DNA of 64,000 nucleotides from positions 1 through 64,000 of the forward strand of contig CBIHOF010000026.1 in the NCBI GenBank assembly GCA_966211955.1, in the 5' to 3' direction. How positions within the stretch are numbered: the first letter of the stretch is position 1; each line of letters opens with the position of its first letter. Below the pieces are notes generated by a model. It was not told where the DNA came from and made no database searches. It saw only the letters and a program-made list of their open reading frames with translations. Of the stretch, positions 50,538 through 59,605 are shown in pieces. Both the position numbers and the translations under genes were made by a program. This DNA is from Albitalea sp966211955. Lineage in GTDB: Bacteria > Pseudomonadota > Gammaproteobacteria > Burkholderiales > Burkholderiaceae_C.

Positions 50538-50716
50538 GCAATGGCATCCGGTTTAAACGGCAGCGTGTGTTTGGTACGTACGCTCGTGCGACAACTCGAG
50601 CGATGCGACGGCTGTCCCTCAAGACGAAAGCACAACCGGCATGCAACCAAAACCCACCGTTCCCAGCACTCACGCACAGCAGGCGACATCAGCGTCGCTT
50701 GCACAGCGAGGCTGGA

Positions 50717-51241
50717 ATGGATGCAATGGTCGATCAACTTCAGCAGGACCTCCCGACGCTTCTTCCGCGGCTTTGGCGATTTGCATTGCGCCTGACGCGC
50801 GAGAAGGCGGACGCCGAGGACCTGGTGCAGCGATGCTGGCTTCGCGCACTGGAGCGGCGTGCCCAATGGCGCTCGGACGGGCCGCACCTGAGCTGGCTGT
50901 TCTCGATCATGCACAGCATCTGGCTCAACGAGTTGCGAACTCGAAAGTGCAAGCGAAAGTGGACTGATGAATGGGATCAGGACCAGATCGAGCAGTACCG
51001 CGACACGAATGCCAGCCGACCGGAAGATCGCGCGCTGTACAACCAGGTCGTGGCCCTGGTGGAGACGCTGCCGGAAGAACAGCGCAACGTGCTCATGCTC
51101 GTGGCGGTCGAGGGCCTTTCATACAAGGAGGCGGCGCAGGTGCTCTCGGTGCCCGTGGGTACGGTGATGAGCCGCTTGGCGCGTGCACGCTTGGCAATCG
51201 GAAAGCGTGTTTCGGATGCGCCAGCCGATCGGATGTTCTAG
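50717..51241 (+). CDS. ECF-family sigma factor without adjacent anti-sigma
   Basis: A 174-residue ECF sigma factor. Region 2 (LPRLWRFALRLTREKADAED, LVQRCWLRALERRAQW, LSWLFSIMHSIWLNELRTRK) and region 4 (VETLPEEQRNVLMLVAVEGL, SYKEAAQVLSVPVGTVMSRL) are intact. GAGG lies a few bases before the ATG at 50717. It is of the subtype often followed by a COG5662 anti-sigma gene, but here a decayed receiver-domain gene follows. The COG5662-type anti-sigma at 18056 is an orphan and could be its partner; this is inference. Confidence 0.9.
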   Translation: MDAMVDQLQQDLPTLLPRLWRFALRLTREKADAEDLVQRCWLRALERRAQWRSDGPHLSWLFSIMHSIWLNELRTRKCKRKWTDEWDQDQIEQYRDTNASRPEDRALYNQVVALVETLPEEQRNVLMLVAVEGLSYKEAAQVLSVPVGTVMSRLARARLAIGKRVSDAPADRMF

Positions 51242-51319
51242 ATGGCAGCCATGCGCAAGGCGCCCTGACGAGGGTCGGCCCCCGCTTCAGAGCAGCAGCA
51301 ACGTGAGTGAAGGCATTGC

Positions 51320-51535
51320 GATTCGAGGCCGGCGATCGTCATCTGCGACGTGCGCCTGCCGGGACTGAGCGGCACCGATTGGCAACCGCAACGACAGCGT
51401 CGATGGCGCGCCGGCTGGGAGACGATGTTCTTGGCCATCGACGACCACGCGAGATTGGCCTTCGCGGCCATGCACCCGGACGAGACGAGGGAGCAGCGGT
51501 AATGTTCCTGAAGAGCGCCGTGCCAGTCGGCGCTG
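51320..51535 (+). pseudogene. Decayed response-regulator receiver domain
   Basis: A plus-strand frame reads AIVICDVRLPGLSGTDWQP around 51332-51390, with the phospho-acceptor Asp at 51347, a canonical receiver motif. A broken continuation (MFLAIDDHARLAFAAM, about 51423-51470) and then AAVMFLKSAVP (about 51493-51525) follow in shifted frames where GAVDFLEKPV-type sequence is expected. No intact start, output domain or ribosome site exists. The fragment sits between the second ECF sigma gene and the PilJ-domain lipoprotein gene. The rest of 51242-51715 holds nothing recognisable. Confidence 0.6.
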
Positions 51536-51715
51536 CTTGAATGGGCCTACGCTGGATCTACCAGAACTTCGAGCGGCGATGCATCGCCCTTCGAAGCTGG
51601 CAGCATCACTGCAACTGCCATGGCCCGCACAGCGGGATCGGCGGCGTGCCCCCGATCTCCAGACTCAACCCGTCAGGACATCACGTCGTGACGCTTCACA
51701 ACCAGCGGCGTGGCG

Positions 51716-52540
51716 CTACTGCTTCTTGACCCCCGTATTCGATGCCGTCACGTTGCGGGCAGCGAGCTGCTTGACCATGTCGGCCGTCATCGAATCCATC
51801 TCGCCCAGGATGCGCTCGCTGGTGCTGGCGACCGTCGTGAACTGCTCCTTCGACGGGTTGTCGATGTTGCTTAGCGCATTGTCGAAGAAGACCATCTGCA
51901 CCCGAGCCATCTCGATGCGGTCAGCGATTTGAGGGAACTCGGCCTTGGCATCATCGAACGCATTGATGGTCGTCTTGAAGTCGGCCGCGGCTTTCAGGGC
52001 TCGTGCCTTTTGATCGGGTGACTTGCTGCCTTGGTAGACCAGATAGGCGCCAGCCGCTCGCTGCGACAGCATGCGCTGCCTTGCTGCGAGGTTGACCATG
52101 GCCGAGGGTGCCTCAGCACCCGCCTTGACGAAGGCCTGCGTTACCGTTTCGGCGTTGATCAACAAGTCTTCGCTGACTTGCGCTGCTTGCTGCAACGAGT
52201 TCGCGCTGGGCGGCATGGCCGTCACGGCGGCCAGCTTGTCGATGAGCGTGGCCTGCGCCTGCAAGGCCGTGAGTGTCGAGTCCCTGGCGATGCCACGCAA
52301 GGCGGCATTGCTTGCTTTCAACTCATCTAGCGATGAAGCAAGAATGACAGCCGCTTTCTCGGGCACGACCTTCAGGGATAACTGCGCATAGGCCTTGAGT
52401 GCGCGCTGGCTGAGCATTCGCTGTTTGCCTGCCACAGCCACGGCGTTGAGTGAGGCGACGCTTTGAGCTGCCGCAGGAAGGAGGGAGCTCAGGCAACCCG
52501 CTAAAAGGACCGCAACCAGAACAAAGCAAAGACGCTTCAT
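51716..52540 (-). CDS. PilJ-type sensor-domain lipoprotein
   Basis: A 274-residue exported protein. The signal peptide contains a lipobox (VLLAGC, Cys near residue 21), so it is probably lipidated, although an AAAQ site further on would suit signal peptidase I. Two copies of the PilJ/NarX-like helical motif follow (AGKQRMLSQRALKAYAQL and AARQRMLSQRAAGAYLVY), with long amphipathic helices between and after. This domain normally forms the periplasmic sensor part of PilJ chemoreceptors and nitrate/nitrite kinases; here it stands alone with no membrane signalling part. AAGGTG before the ATG at 52540 supports the start. It may bind a small ligand and pass it to a receptor or pilus system. Confidence 0.82.
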   Translation of the reverse strand: MKRLCFVLVAVLLAGCLSSLLPAAAQSVASLNAVAVAGKQRMLSQRALKAYAQLSLKVVPEKAAVILASSLDELKASNAALRGIARDSTLTALQAQATLIDKLAAVTAMPPSANSLQQAAQVSEDLLINAETVTQAFVKAGAEAPSAMVNLAARQRMLSQRAAGAYLVYQGSKSPDQKARALKAAADFKTTINAFDDAKAEFPQIADRIEMARVQMVFFDNALSNIDNPSKEQFTTVASTSERILGEMDSMTADMVKQLAARNVTASNTGVKKQ

Positions 52541-52694
52541 GGCATTCACCTTCGTTAGTGAATCTTCATTACGCCTCGTCATATCTGACTCGTCAATGGC
52601 AACGCAGCGCACGCAGACCAATGGCGAGGATTGCGTCACATATGATTTGGCGTAGCCGCGAAGGGGCGCTCCTGATCCTCGTGCCCTGCGATGG

Positions 52695-55025
52695 TCAGAG
52701 CTCTGGACCGAAGAGGAACTCGTAGTGCCAGCCGGTGGTGGGAGCAATTAGCTTTTCATTCGCTTGTTTCATGCTCTTGTCGAGGACCTTGACTCCCTTC
52801 GCCATGTCGTAGATTCCGAGCCCCGTGAGCGCCAGGCCTCCGACGAGACCAGCTGCCCACCCCACGGTCGCCAACGCGGTCTTTGCAACCGACTCGAGCA
52901 CGGTGCCTGTGATGCCGCCAGTACCCGGGAAGAGCCCGGTGACCATGTTCTTGACGATATTGGTGTACTGAAGCACACCCTCAGCACCCGTCGCCAGGCC
53001 CGAGATAATGTTGGTGGCAGCGCCTACCGAGTTGAGGGCTGCGGCAGGTGCGTCCCCGTTCTTGGCAGCATCGACTGCATTCCATATACCAGCCGCGCCT
53101 CCAATCACCTGACCGGCTCCGGAAAGCATCTTTGTGACCCCCCCGATTGTCTGCAGATCGCCCCCCGGCAAATACTTGCTGACAGCGGTTGTCCAACTGC
53201 CGTTCTTATTCAGGCCGAGTTTCGTGAACGCCCCATTTTTCGGATCGAGGTACTTTGAGGCAGTTTCGCCGAGAACGTCTGCCATATTCGTTGCGGCGTA
53301 AGTGAGCGTCATTGCCGACTTGGGGTCGGAACCGTCGCCACCAGCGAGGATGGAGCCTGCAAGTGCTGCCGACAGCGTGGCGTTCTGCACGGTATGGAAT
53401 GCGCCGGCCTTGTACGCGTCCACATCGACCCCGGCAACTTTCGGCAGATTGTTGAAACTCTTGACGACGAGGTCTCCGTTGGGGAGTTTTGTCTCGAGAA
53501 ACGCAGATTCCATTTTCACGCCTCTGCGAATGGTCCCCCAATAATTGTTATAGGCTGACGTCGTGTCCTTCACGAACGTGTCTTTGTATTGATTCCAGAG
53601 GTCTGAATCCTGCGTTACGCCAGCCGCGGCGAGCTGTTTCGCAGTGTCCGATGCGTTGAACGATTCCTGAACGATGGGTTGAATCAGTTTCGAAGCCGAG
53701 TTGTCGGTCAGTGAATTGAACCATCTGTCGTAATCATATTGTGAGGAACCGACCGGCGGTGCCGTGCTCCCATTGCCACCACGGTCCCGAACGCTGAAAT
53801 CACCCAGCGTTTGGGCGGAATTCTGCAACTGAGTCGTCAAGACGTTGTTATAGGTGGTAGACAGGTTGCCCGAGTTGGCTTTGAAATCGTCGGTTGCCAG
53901 GTAAGTTTGCCCCAGCAACGCGGTGGTGTTGAGGCTGGTGAATGAGTCAGTTATATTCAACTTGTTATGACTGTCCGCGGCCGTCGGGCTGAACAAGGTT
54001 TTATCGAACGTGTTTTTGATATCTTGGTACGTGCCCGGATCGTTCGCCTTTATCCAATTGCCAATATTGCCATTCATTATGTTGCCAAGGGATTGGGAGA
54101 CACCCAGATCCTCGAGGCTTTTCAGTCTGGAATCGATGTCCTCGCCTACGACAGCGCTGGGCATTTTGGTGCTTCCAGCCACCCCTGGCTGAGACGCGTA
54201 AGCTCCGGTCGTCAAGTTGTCGCCATAAAGATTGTCACCATATTGATAGTCCAAGAATTCATTCAGATTCTTGGCTTGTTTAAGGTCTATGTAGTATGCC
54301 GCCCTTTGATTGTCAGTCAACTTGCTCATATCCAGCGTGCCGACGGTCTTCGGGTCTTCAAATGAGCGATCAATATTGAGATTTGTAATGCCATCTTGAA
54401 GGATATCGGCACCATTTTTTTGCACGATATCTCTTACGCGCGGCGTGATGTCCTGAACTTCCCTGGGGGCCATCGTCAGGTCGACTCCGGGTGGCAGTCC
54501 GGAATCATCCGTGCCGTCTTCTTGCGTGGTCGACGCCAAGCTGACCGAGTTGCTGGCCAAAGGTGACGAGGCGGGCTTGATGTCCGTCTTTGGCGCCGTG
54601 GGATCCGCGGCTGGCGCACCGGGAGGTGTCGTCTTCGTCAAGGTCGGGGTTTTCTGATCCGCGAGCTTGGCCTGCCCTGGTGGAGGCAGCGCAGGGGGTT
54701 GGCCAGCCTTGCTTGCCGACGCCGGCATGGGAGCACCAGAGGGCGTGGTTGGGCTCGTCGGAGGTGCGAGCGGTCTGTCCGCCTTGCTTTGCAGTGATGC
54801 CGGCGACTTCGGAACACCAGGCGGCGTGCTGTGGTGCGACGGTGTCGGGGCGGGAGACTTTGAAGACGACGGTCCGGTCTTGCTGCTGGTCAGGTGGGTG
54901 GTCAGCGTGGTGGCGGCCTGTGCCTGCGCCGGTGGCGCAGGCGGCGGCGGAGGGGCCTTCTTCTTGTCCGCAGGCAGTGCTTGCGGCCTAGGCATTGGTC
55001 TGGTGACTGGGGAAATAGTTGTCAT
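52695..55025 (-). CDS. Candidate type III translocator/effector, HrpK/HrpF-like
   Basis: A 776-residue protein unlike its neighbours: AT-richer, with more Asn, Lys and Tyr codons. Residues 1-150 are disordered and Pro/Ser/Thr-rich with no Sec signal, as in type III substrates. The middle (about 180-520) is Asn/Asp-rich with NQRAAYYIDLKQAKNLNEFL and YQYGDNLYGDNLTTG. The C-terminal 170 residues have long glycine-rich hydrophobic stretches (GAGQVIGGAAGIWNAVDAAK; VGWAAGLVGGLALTGLGIY), as in pore-forming translocators of the HrpF/PopF/HrpK kind. The start at 55025 (MTTISPVTRP) precedes the Pro-rich region; a GTG 20 codons upstream is less likely. No type III apparatus genes are in the window. The family call is by overall resemblance only. 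Confidence 0.5.
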   Translation of the reverse strand: MTTISPVTRPMPRPQALPADKKKAPPPPPAPPAQAQAATTLTTHLTSSKTGPSSSKSPAPTPSHHSTPPGVPKSPASLQSKADRPLAPPTSPTTPSGAPMPASASKAGQPPALPPPGQAKLADQKTPTLTKTTPPGAPAADPTAPKTDIKPASSPLASNSVSLASTTQEDGTDDSGLPPGVDLTMAPREVQDITPRVRDIVQKNGADILQDGITNLNIDRSFEDPKTVGTLDMSKLTDNQRAAYYIDLKQAKNLNEFLDYQYGDNLYGDNLTTGAYASQPGVAGSTKMPSAVVGEDIDSRLKSLEDLGVSQSLGNIMNGNIGNWIKANDPGTYQDIKNTFDKTLFSPTAADSHNKLNITDSFTSLNTTALLGQTYLATDDFKANSGNLSTTYNNVLTTQLQNSAQTLGDFSVRDRGGNGSTAPPVGSSQYDYDRWFNSLTDNSASKLIQPIVQESFNASDTAKQLAAAGVTQDSDLWNQYKDTFVKDTTSAYNNYWGTIRRGVKMESAFLETKLPNGDLVVKSFNNLPKVAGVDVDAYKAGAFHTVQNATLSAALAGSILAGGDGSDPKSAMTLTYAATNMADVLGETASKYLDPKNGAFTKLGLNKNGSWTTAVSKYLPGGDLQTIGGVTKMLSGAGQVIGGAAGIWNAVDAAKNGDAPAAALNSVGAATNIISGLATGAEGVLQYTNIVKNMVTGLFPGTGGITGTVLESVAKTALATVGWAAGLVGGLALTGLGIYDMAKGVKVLDKSMKQANEKLIAPTTGWHYEFLFGPEL

Positions 55026-55121
55026 GATCGGCTCGTATCGACTAAACAGAATCGTTGATAAACGCACGTATTTGTTCACAACCACGCCGCCCGATCACGA
55101 AAATCTGGCGGCGGATACAAA

Positions 55122-55160
55122 TTGAAGATTCCCTTAGAAAAATGGAATCAGAATCTTCAA
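55122..55160. promoter_or_regulatory. 10-bp perfect inverted repeat upstream of the HrpK-like gene
   Basis: TTGAAGATTC (55122-55131) and GAATCTTCAA (55151-55160) are exact reverse complements around a 19-bp AT-rich spacer, about 97 bp upstream of the HrpK-like ATG. Its place between two same-strand genes allows two readings: an operator for the HrpK-like gene or a weak terminator for the binding-protein gene. The low GC of the stem favours an operator. Confidence 0.45.
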
Positions 55161-55254
55161 CTTTGAACTAGTGATTAATTCTGTAAGTCGATGGTTGCAG
55201 TTTCATGACACGAATGAATTTCGCTATTTCATCATTGCACTGTTTCTTGATACC

Positions 55255-56376
55255 TCAACGCAAGAATTGGCCATTCGGCCCGATGATGGACAGGTCAGAG
55301 AACTCGAGTCCGGTATGGTCGCCCGGGCCGTAGGTCACCTCGAGCCCGCCGAGGTCGTACTTGTGCAATCCTTCGAGCGCCTGCTGCAGCCTCACCCGGG
55401 TGGGGTTTGCGCCAGCGCGACGCAGGCCTTCGATCAGCACCTTGGCGCCGGCGTAGCCTTCGAGCATCGCAGGTGACAGTTCGGTGATGCCCTTGGCCTT
55501 TGCGAGGGCGCTCGCCTCCTTGACGATCGGGGCCGACAGCGAGCGCTCGTCCGGAAACACCTGCGTGACGATCGTGCCGTGCGCAAATTCGCCCATGTCC
55601 TTGACAAAGCCGCTCGACGCGTTGTTCGACACGGTGACGATCTGTGCGCGCGAGCCCGCCGCTCGGATCGCCTTCGTGCCGTCGGCCACGGCGCGCCCCG
55701 AGCCGATCAGAAACACCGCCTGCGCCTCGGTCTGAGCGGCCCGTTCAGCGATCTTGCTGAACTCGGGCCTGACGCGGTCGAACTTGTCAACGAAGAGCGG
55801 CTTGATCTTGGCCTTCTCGTAGGCGGATTGCGCACCGATCGCGCAATCCGAGCCGAAGGTGTCGTCGACATGGACGAGCGCTATGCGGGTCAGGCCGATC
55901 GTCGTGAGGTGCATGATGGCCTTCTCAACTTCGCGCTGATAGGTGGCTCGCACATTGAAGATCCAGGGGTTCACGGGCTTGTGCAGGATCATCGCGCCGG
56001 TCGACGGTGCCACCAGCGGCACCTTGTGCTCCTCCAGCAGCGGCTTGATCGCCTCAGTGTGCGGCGTGCCACGGTTCATGAAGAGGGCGATTGCGTTGCG
56101 CTCAACGATCAGCAGCTTCGCATTCTCGGCCGCGACCTTGGGATCGAACTTGTCGTCGAGCGACACGAGCTCGACTCGCTGGCCGTTCACGCCGCCGATG
56201 GCGTTGATGTGGTCGATGTAGAGCTTGGCGCCGTCAGTGGTTTCCTTGACGCCTGCCGCCACCGGCCCGGTGAAGCCCGAGGTCTGGCCGATGATGAGCT
56301 GCGACCAGGCAGTGGGGACGACAAGGAGTGCCAAGAGTCCGATCGCGAGGCGGCAGAGCGGTGCCAAGGGTGTCAT
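55255..56376 (-). CDS. Branched-chain amino-acid-type ABC substrate-binding protein (LivJ-like)
   Basis: A 373-residue periplasmic binding protein of the Peripla_BP_6/LivJ group. The signal peptide ends at TAWSQ. The mature protein begins LIIGQTSGFTGPVAAGVKE, a typical opening, with GGVNGQRVELVSLDDKFDP, GTPHTEAIKPLLEEHKVPLV and a C-terminal YDLGGLEVTYGPGDHTGLEF. The ATG at 56376 is chosen because the signal peptide starts there; the ribosome site is weak. No permease or ATPase genes are adjacent. In Burkholderiales such solitary binding proteins are common. The ligand is not predictable from sequence. Confidence 0.9.
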   Translation of the reverse strand: MTPLAPLCRLAIGLLALLVVPTAWSQLIIGQTSGFTGPVAAGVKETTDGAKLYIDHINAIGGVNGQRVELVSLDDKFDPKVAAENAKLLIVERNAIALFMNRGTPHTEAIKPLLEEHKVPLVAPSTGAMILHKPVNPWIFNVRATYQREVEKAIMHLTTIGLTRIALVHVDDTFGSDCAIGAQSAYEKAKIKPLFVDKFDRVRPEFSKIAERAAQTEAQAVFLIGSGRAVADGTKAIRAAGSRAQIVTVSNNASSGFVKDMGEFAHGTIVTQVFPDERSLSAPIVKEASALAKAKGITELSPAMLEGYAGAKVLIEGLRRAGANPTRVRLQQALEGLHKYDLGGLEVTYGPGDHTGLEFSDLSIIGPNGQFLR

Positions 56377-56819
56377 GTGTTGCTTGCGCGCTTGGCGCCG
56401 GTGAAGCAGGCACCTGGACTTGCGATCAGGCCGAGGAGGCTGTCGGGCAGAAGATCCCACGAGTGGTGGTTGTCGGACGTGACTGCGATGTCAACGCCCG
56501 CAGCCGGATGGTGTATGCCCAAGTCGTTCATGCGATGTTCCTGATGGACTGATTCATCCAGGCGGTTCACGACGCCTGGGCCTCTCACAAGAACACTTGA
56601 GCTGCGATTCGTATTCCTTCCATCTCCCGCGCAGCGCGCCAACCCACCTGAAAAGGGGGTGATCTAAGTTCCCCGACCGCAAGCGGCCGAGTGGTGCGGG
56701 CATTCCGTGCGGCTTTTCGCGCCGGCGAGGGTTTTCCCATGGTGCGATTGATTGATTTATAAAATAGATTGAAGCCACGTTGAACCATCTTCCTGTTGCG
56801 ACCCCACTCGCATACGCCC
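56377..56819. other. Divergent intergenic interval before the nitrilase gene
   Basis: No gene is supported in these 443 bp. The segment 56741-56775 is strikingly AT-rich for the region and contains TATAAAAT at 56758-56765, a good -10-like element for the nitrilase gene 55 bp downstream. No convincing -35 at 17 bp was found. Confidence 0.45.
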
Positions 56820-57695
56820 ATGTGCAAAGCCCTGCTGAGAATCAATGTCGCTGCGTGCCAGGTCATGACGACCGAAGACGTCGAGTTCAGCAAGAACCGG
56901 GTGATCTCGTTCCTCGAAATCGCCGCGGCACAGCAGGTCGACCTGGTCCTCTTCCCGGAAGCAACGCTGTCGGGCTACAGCAACCGTGCGGAGTTCTGGG
57001 CCACTGCACGGCCCGAAGCGTTCGAGGCCGCTGAACGCGACATCGCGGCCGCGTGCAAGCGCCTGAAGCTCGCAGCGGTCGTCGGCTCGGCGTTTCAGGG
57101 ACCGGCCGGCTGGATCAACGGCCTGGCCGTCTTCGAAAAAGATGGGCGGCTGGTCGGGCGCTACGGCAAGACCTTCCTCGGCGGCGACTCGTGGTGCACG
57201 AACTTTGCCGCCAGGATTCCGTTGATCAAGGTGGCGGGTGCCAATGTCTGTTTCCTGATCTGCCGCGATGTCCGTTACCCGGAGCTGGTGCGCCTGCCCG
57301 CGGCGATGGGCGCCGAGATCTGCCTCATCAGCTCGTGCGAATCGGGCTTGCTGGCCGAGCGCAAGATGAACGCCTATCGCGCGATGGCGATTGCCCGGGC
57401 GTTCGAAAACGGCATCTACGTCGTCAAGGCCAACACCCCCGCCGATCCGGACAACCTGCGCCGACAGGGCTCGTCGCACGGCAAGTCCTGCATCGTCAGC
57501 CCGGAGGGAGAGGTCCTGCAGGAGGCCGGCTTTTTCGAGGAATGCATCATCAGTGAGGAAATCCGACTCGGTGCCGCACATGGCCACACGGCAAAGCGAA
57601 CGTTGATCGAGAAGACCGTGCTGAACGAGTGGTACCGCGAGGGCCTGAACCATGTCGAACGCATTGCGGCCGACGATCCTGGCGAACTCCACTGA
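56820..57695 (+). CDS. Carbon-nitrogen hydrolase (nitrilase superfamily amidase)
   Basis: A 291-residue soluble hydrolase with the nitrilase triad Glu47 (VLFPEATLSG), Lys117 (RYGKTFLGG) and Cys148 (FLICRDVRYPE). The length and fold fit aliphatic amidase or N-carbamoyl-type members; substrate class cannot be decided. The ATG at 56820 (MCKALLRINV) places the start just before the first beta-strand, though no ribosome site is clear. The gene overlaps the following GGDEF-EAL gene by 44 bp, so the two are probably translated from one mRNA. Confidence 0.9.
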   Translation: MCKALLRINVAACQVMTTEDVEFSKNRVISFLEIAAAQQVDLVLFPEATLSGYSNRAEFWATARPEAFEAAERDIAAACKRLKLAAVVGSAFQGPAGWINGLAVFEKDGRLVGRYGKTFLGGDSWCTNFAARIPLIKVAGANVCFLICRDVRYPELVRLPAAMGAEICLISSCESGLLAERKMNAYRAMAIARAFENGIYVVKANTPADPDNLRRQGSSHGKSCIVSPEGEVLQEAGFFEECIISEEIRLGAAHGHTAKRTLIEKTVLNEWYREGLNHVERIAADDPGELH

Positions 57696-59481
57696 TCTGC
57701 CACGCCCCGAGGCCACGGTCCTGCGCCCCGAACCTGCGGCCGGCTCCGCCGGCGATCCGGTCGAAGCGCGTGCCGCTACTTTCGGTGCCGACACGGCGAA
57801 GGCGACGACGCGCGCCTTGCTTCACCAGCTCTACGCCGATGCGGACTACTGCGTGCTGCTGCTGGGCGCGGGCGGGGAGATCGTCTGGGAGAACGCTGCC
57901 GCGGCCCAGCAGCTGGCCGCCGAATCCGAGAGCCTGCGCGGCAGGCTGTTCGGCGAACTGCTCGGCCTCGATCCGCGCCGCTACGAGAACGTGATGCGCC
58001 TGAACCGGTTGTTCGCGGGCGAGTTGACTTCGCTGAAACACGAGGCCGAGTGGTTCGACCGGCGCGGCGAGGAACGTGTCTTCGAGTGGTGGCATACGCG
58101 GTTGGCGCCGGGCACCCTGGCCAGCTGCGAGGAGTTCGCGTGCCTGACGATCGGGTTCGAAATCACGTCGCAGAAGACCGAAGAGCGCCGCCTCGTCAGC
58201 CTCGCCGACCGTGACCCGCTGACGGGCCTGTACAACCGGCGCCGCTTCGAGGAGAACTTCGAGAAGATCCTGGCGCGGGCATCGCGCTACGGCCACGGCG
58301 TGGCGCTGCTTTACTTCGACATCGACAACTTCAAGCTGATCAACGACCTGAGCGGCCACAAGGTCGGCGACGAGATCATCCAGAAAGTCTCGCAGGTCCT
58401 CAAGCAGTCGATTCGCGCGACCGACCTGCCGGTGCGACAAGGCGGCGATGAGTTCGCCGTGGTGATGGACGAGGTCGACATCGACACGGTCAACGGCGCG
58501 GTCCAGCATTTCAGCGAGCGCCTGTCCAGCGTTCGCTTTCGCCGCAACGACCGGCTGAACAGCATTTCGTGCAGCATCGGCGTCGCGCTTTACCCCGAGC
58601 ATGGCTCGAGCGTGAGCCAATTGATGGCGAATGCCGACATGGCGATGTACCGCGCCAAGTCCGAGAGCCGCACCAACACCAACTGGGTCCTCTACGATCC
58701 CTCGTTCACCGACCTGGATACGCTGTCCGAGCAGGTGAAGTGGAAGGACCGGCTGCAAACCGCGCTGCGTGAAGAGCGGCTGCTATTGTTCTACCAGCCG
58801 ATCCAGCAGCTCAAGGACGGCCGGGTCTCGCACTGCGAAGCGCTGATGCGCATGATTGGCGAGGATGGCCACCTCGTGATGCCGGGCGCGTTCATTCCGC
58901 ACGCCGAGCACACCGGGCTCATCAACGAGCTCGATCGGCGCGGCGTGGACATCGCCCTGATGCACATGAGCCAGCTGCTCGTGCAGGGACGCAAGCCGCG
59001 GGTGTCGGTCAACGTGTCGACCAAGACCTTGCAGGCCGGCGGCTTCTACGAGTTCCTCAAGCAGCGGCTCGAATACAGCAACGTGCCGGGTGAGTTCCTG
59101 ACGATCGAGATCACCGAAACCGTGGCCATCGACGGCGTCGACAAGATGGCCGAGCTGCTGCACCGCATCAGCGCATTGGGGTGTCAGTTCAGTCTCGACG
59201 ACTTCGGCGCCGGCTTCTCGTCGTGGCTCAATCTGCGCAAGTTGCCGATCAGCTTCCTGAAGATCGACGGCAGCTTCGTTCGACACATCACCGAAAGCCC
59301 CGACGACCCTCTGTTCGTGAAGGCCATCAACGAGGTGTCGCAGGGTCTGAACATCAAGACCGTGGCGGAGTGTGTCGAAGACAAGCAGACCTTGGACACC
59401 CTCAAGGCGCTTGGTGTGGACTATGTGCAGGGCTTCCTCATCGGCCAGCCGATGCAGCGCCTGCACGACATCTTCAGGTAG
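57652..59481 (+). CDS. PAS-like/GGDEF/EAL bifunctional c-di-GMP protein
   Basis: A 609-residue cytoplasmic protein. The N-terminal region (about 55-175) is PAS-like (YADADYCVLLLGAGGEIVWE). GGDEF spans about 182-345 with FDIDNFKLINDLSGHKVGD and the intact QGGDEFAVV signature (264-268). EAL spans about 360-605 with EAL at 396-398 (HCEALMRM), SVNVSTKTL, ITIEITET-like FLTIEITETV, LDDFGAGFSS (515-524), FLKIDGSFV and VDYVQGFLIGQP. Both catalytic sites look complete, so it may make or degrade c-di-GMP depending on the PAS signal. It overlaps the nitrilase gene by 44 bp. Confidence 0.93.
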   Translation: MSNALRPTILANSTDLPRPEATVLRPEPAAGSAGDPVEARAATFGADTAKATTRALLHQLYADADYCVLLLGAGGEIVWENAAAAQQLAAESESLRGRLFGELLGLDPRRYENVMRLNRLFAGELTSLKHEAEWFDRRGEERVFEWWHTRLAPGTLASCEEFACLTIGFEITSQKTEERRLVSLADRDPLTGLYNRRRFEENFEKILARASRYGHGVALLYFDIDNFKLINDLSGHKVGDEIIQKVSQVLKQSIRATDLPVRQGGDEFAVVMDEVDIDTVNGAVQHFSERLSSVRFRRNDRLNSISCSIGVALYPEHGSSVSQLMANADMAMYRAKSESRTNTNWVLYDPSFTDLDTLSEQVKWKDRLQTALREERLLLFYQPIQQLKDGRVSHCEALMRMIGEDGHLVMPGAFIPHAEHTGLINELDRRGVDIALMHMSQLLVQGRKPRVSVNVSTKTLQAGGFYEFLKQRLEYSNVPGEFLTIEITETVAIDGVDKMAELLHRISALGCQFSLDDFGAGFSSWLNLRKLPISFLKIDGSFVRHITESPDDPLFVKAINEVSQGLNIKTVAECVEDKQTLDTLKALGVDYVQGFLIGQPMQRLHDIFR

Positions 59482-59605
59482 AGCGCGCAGCCCGGGCGGC
59501 CCGCCAGCGTGAGTTGATGTCGCGTAAAGCTGGGAACAAGACTTCGTGGTCCGCCCGGTTGGGGCTCGCGAGGTAGACGACGGACGCGGGGCGGATCCCC
59601 GGCGC

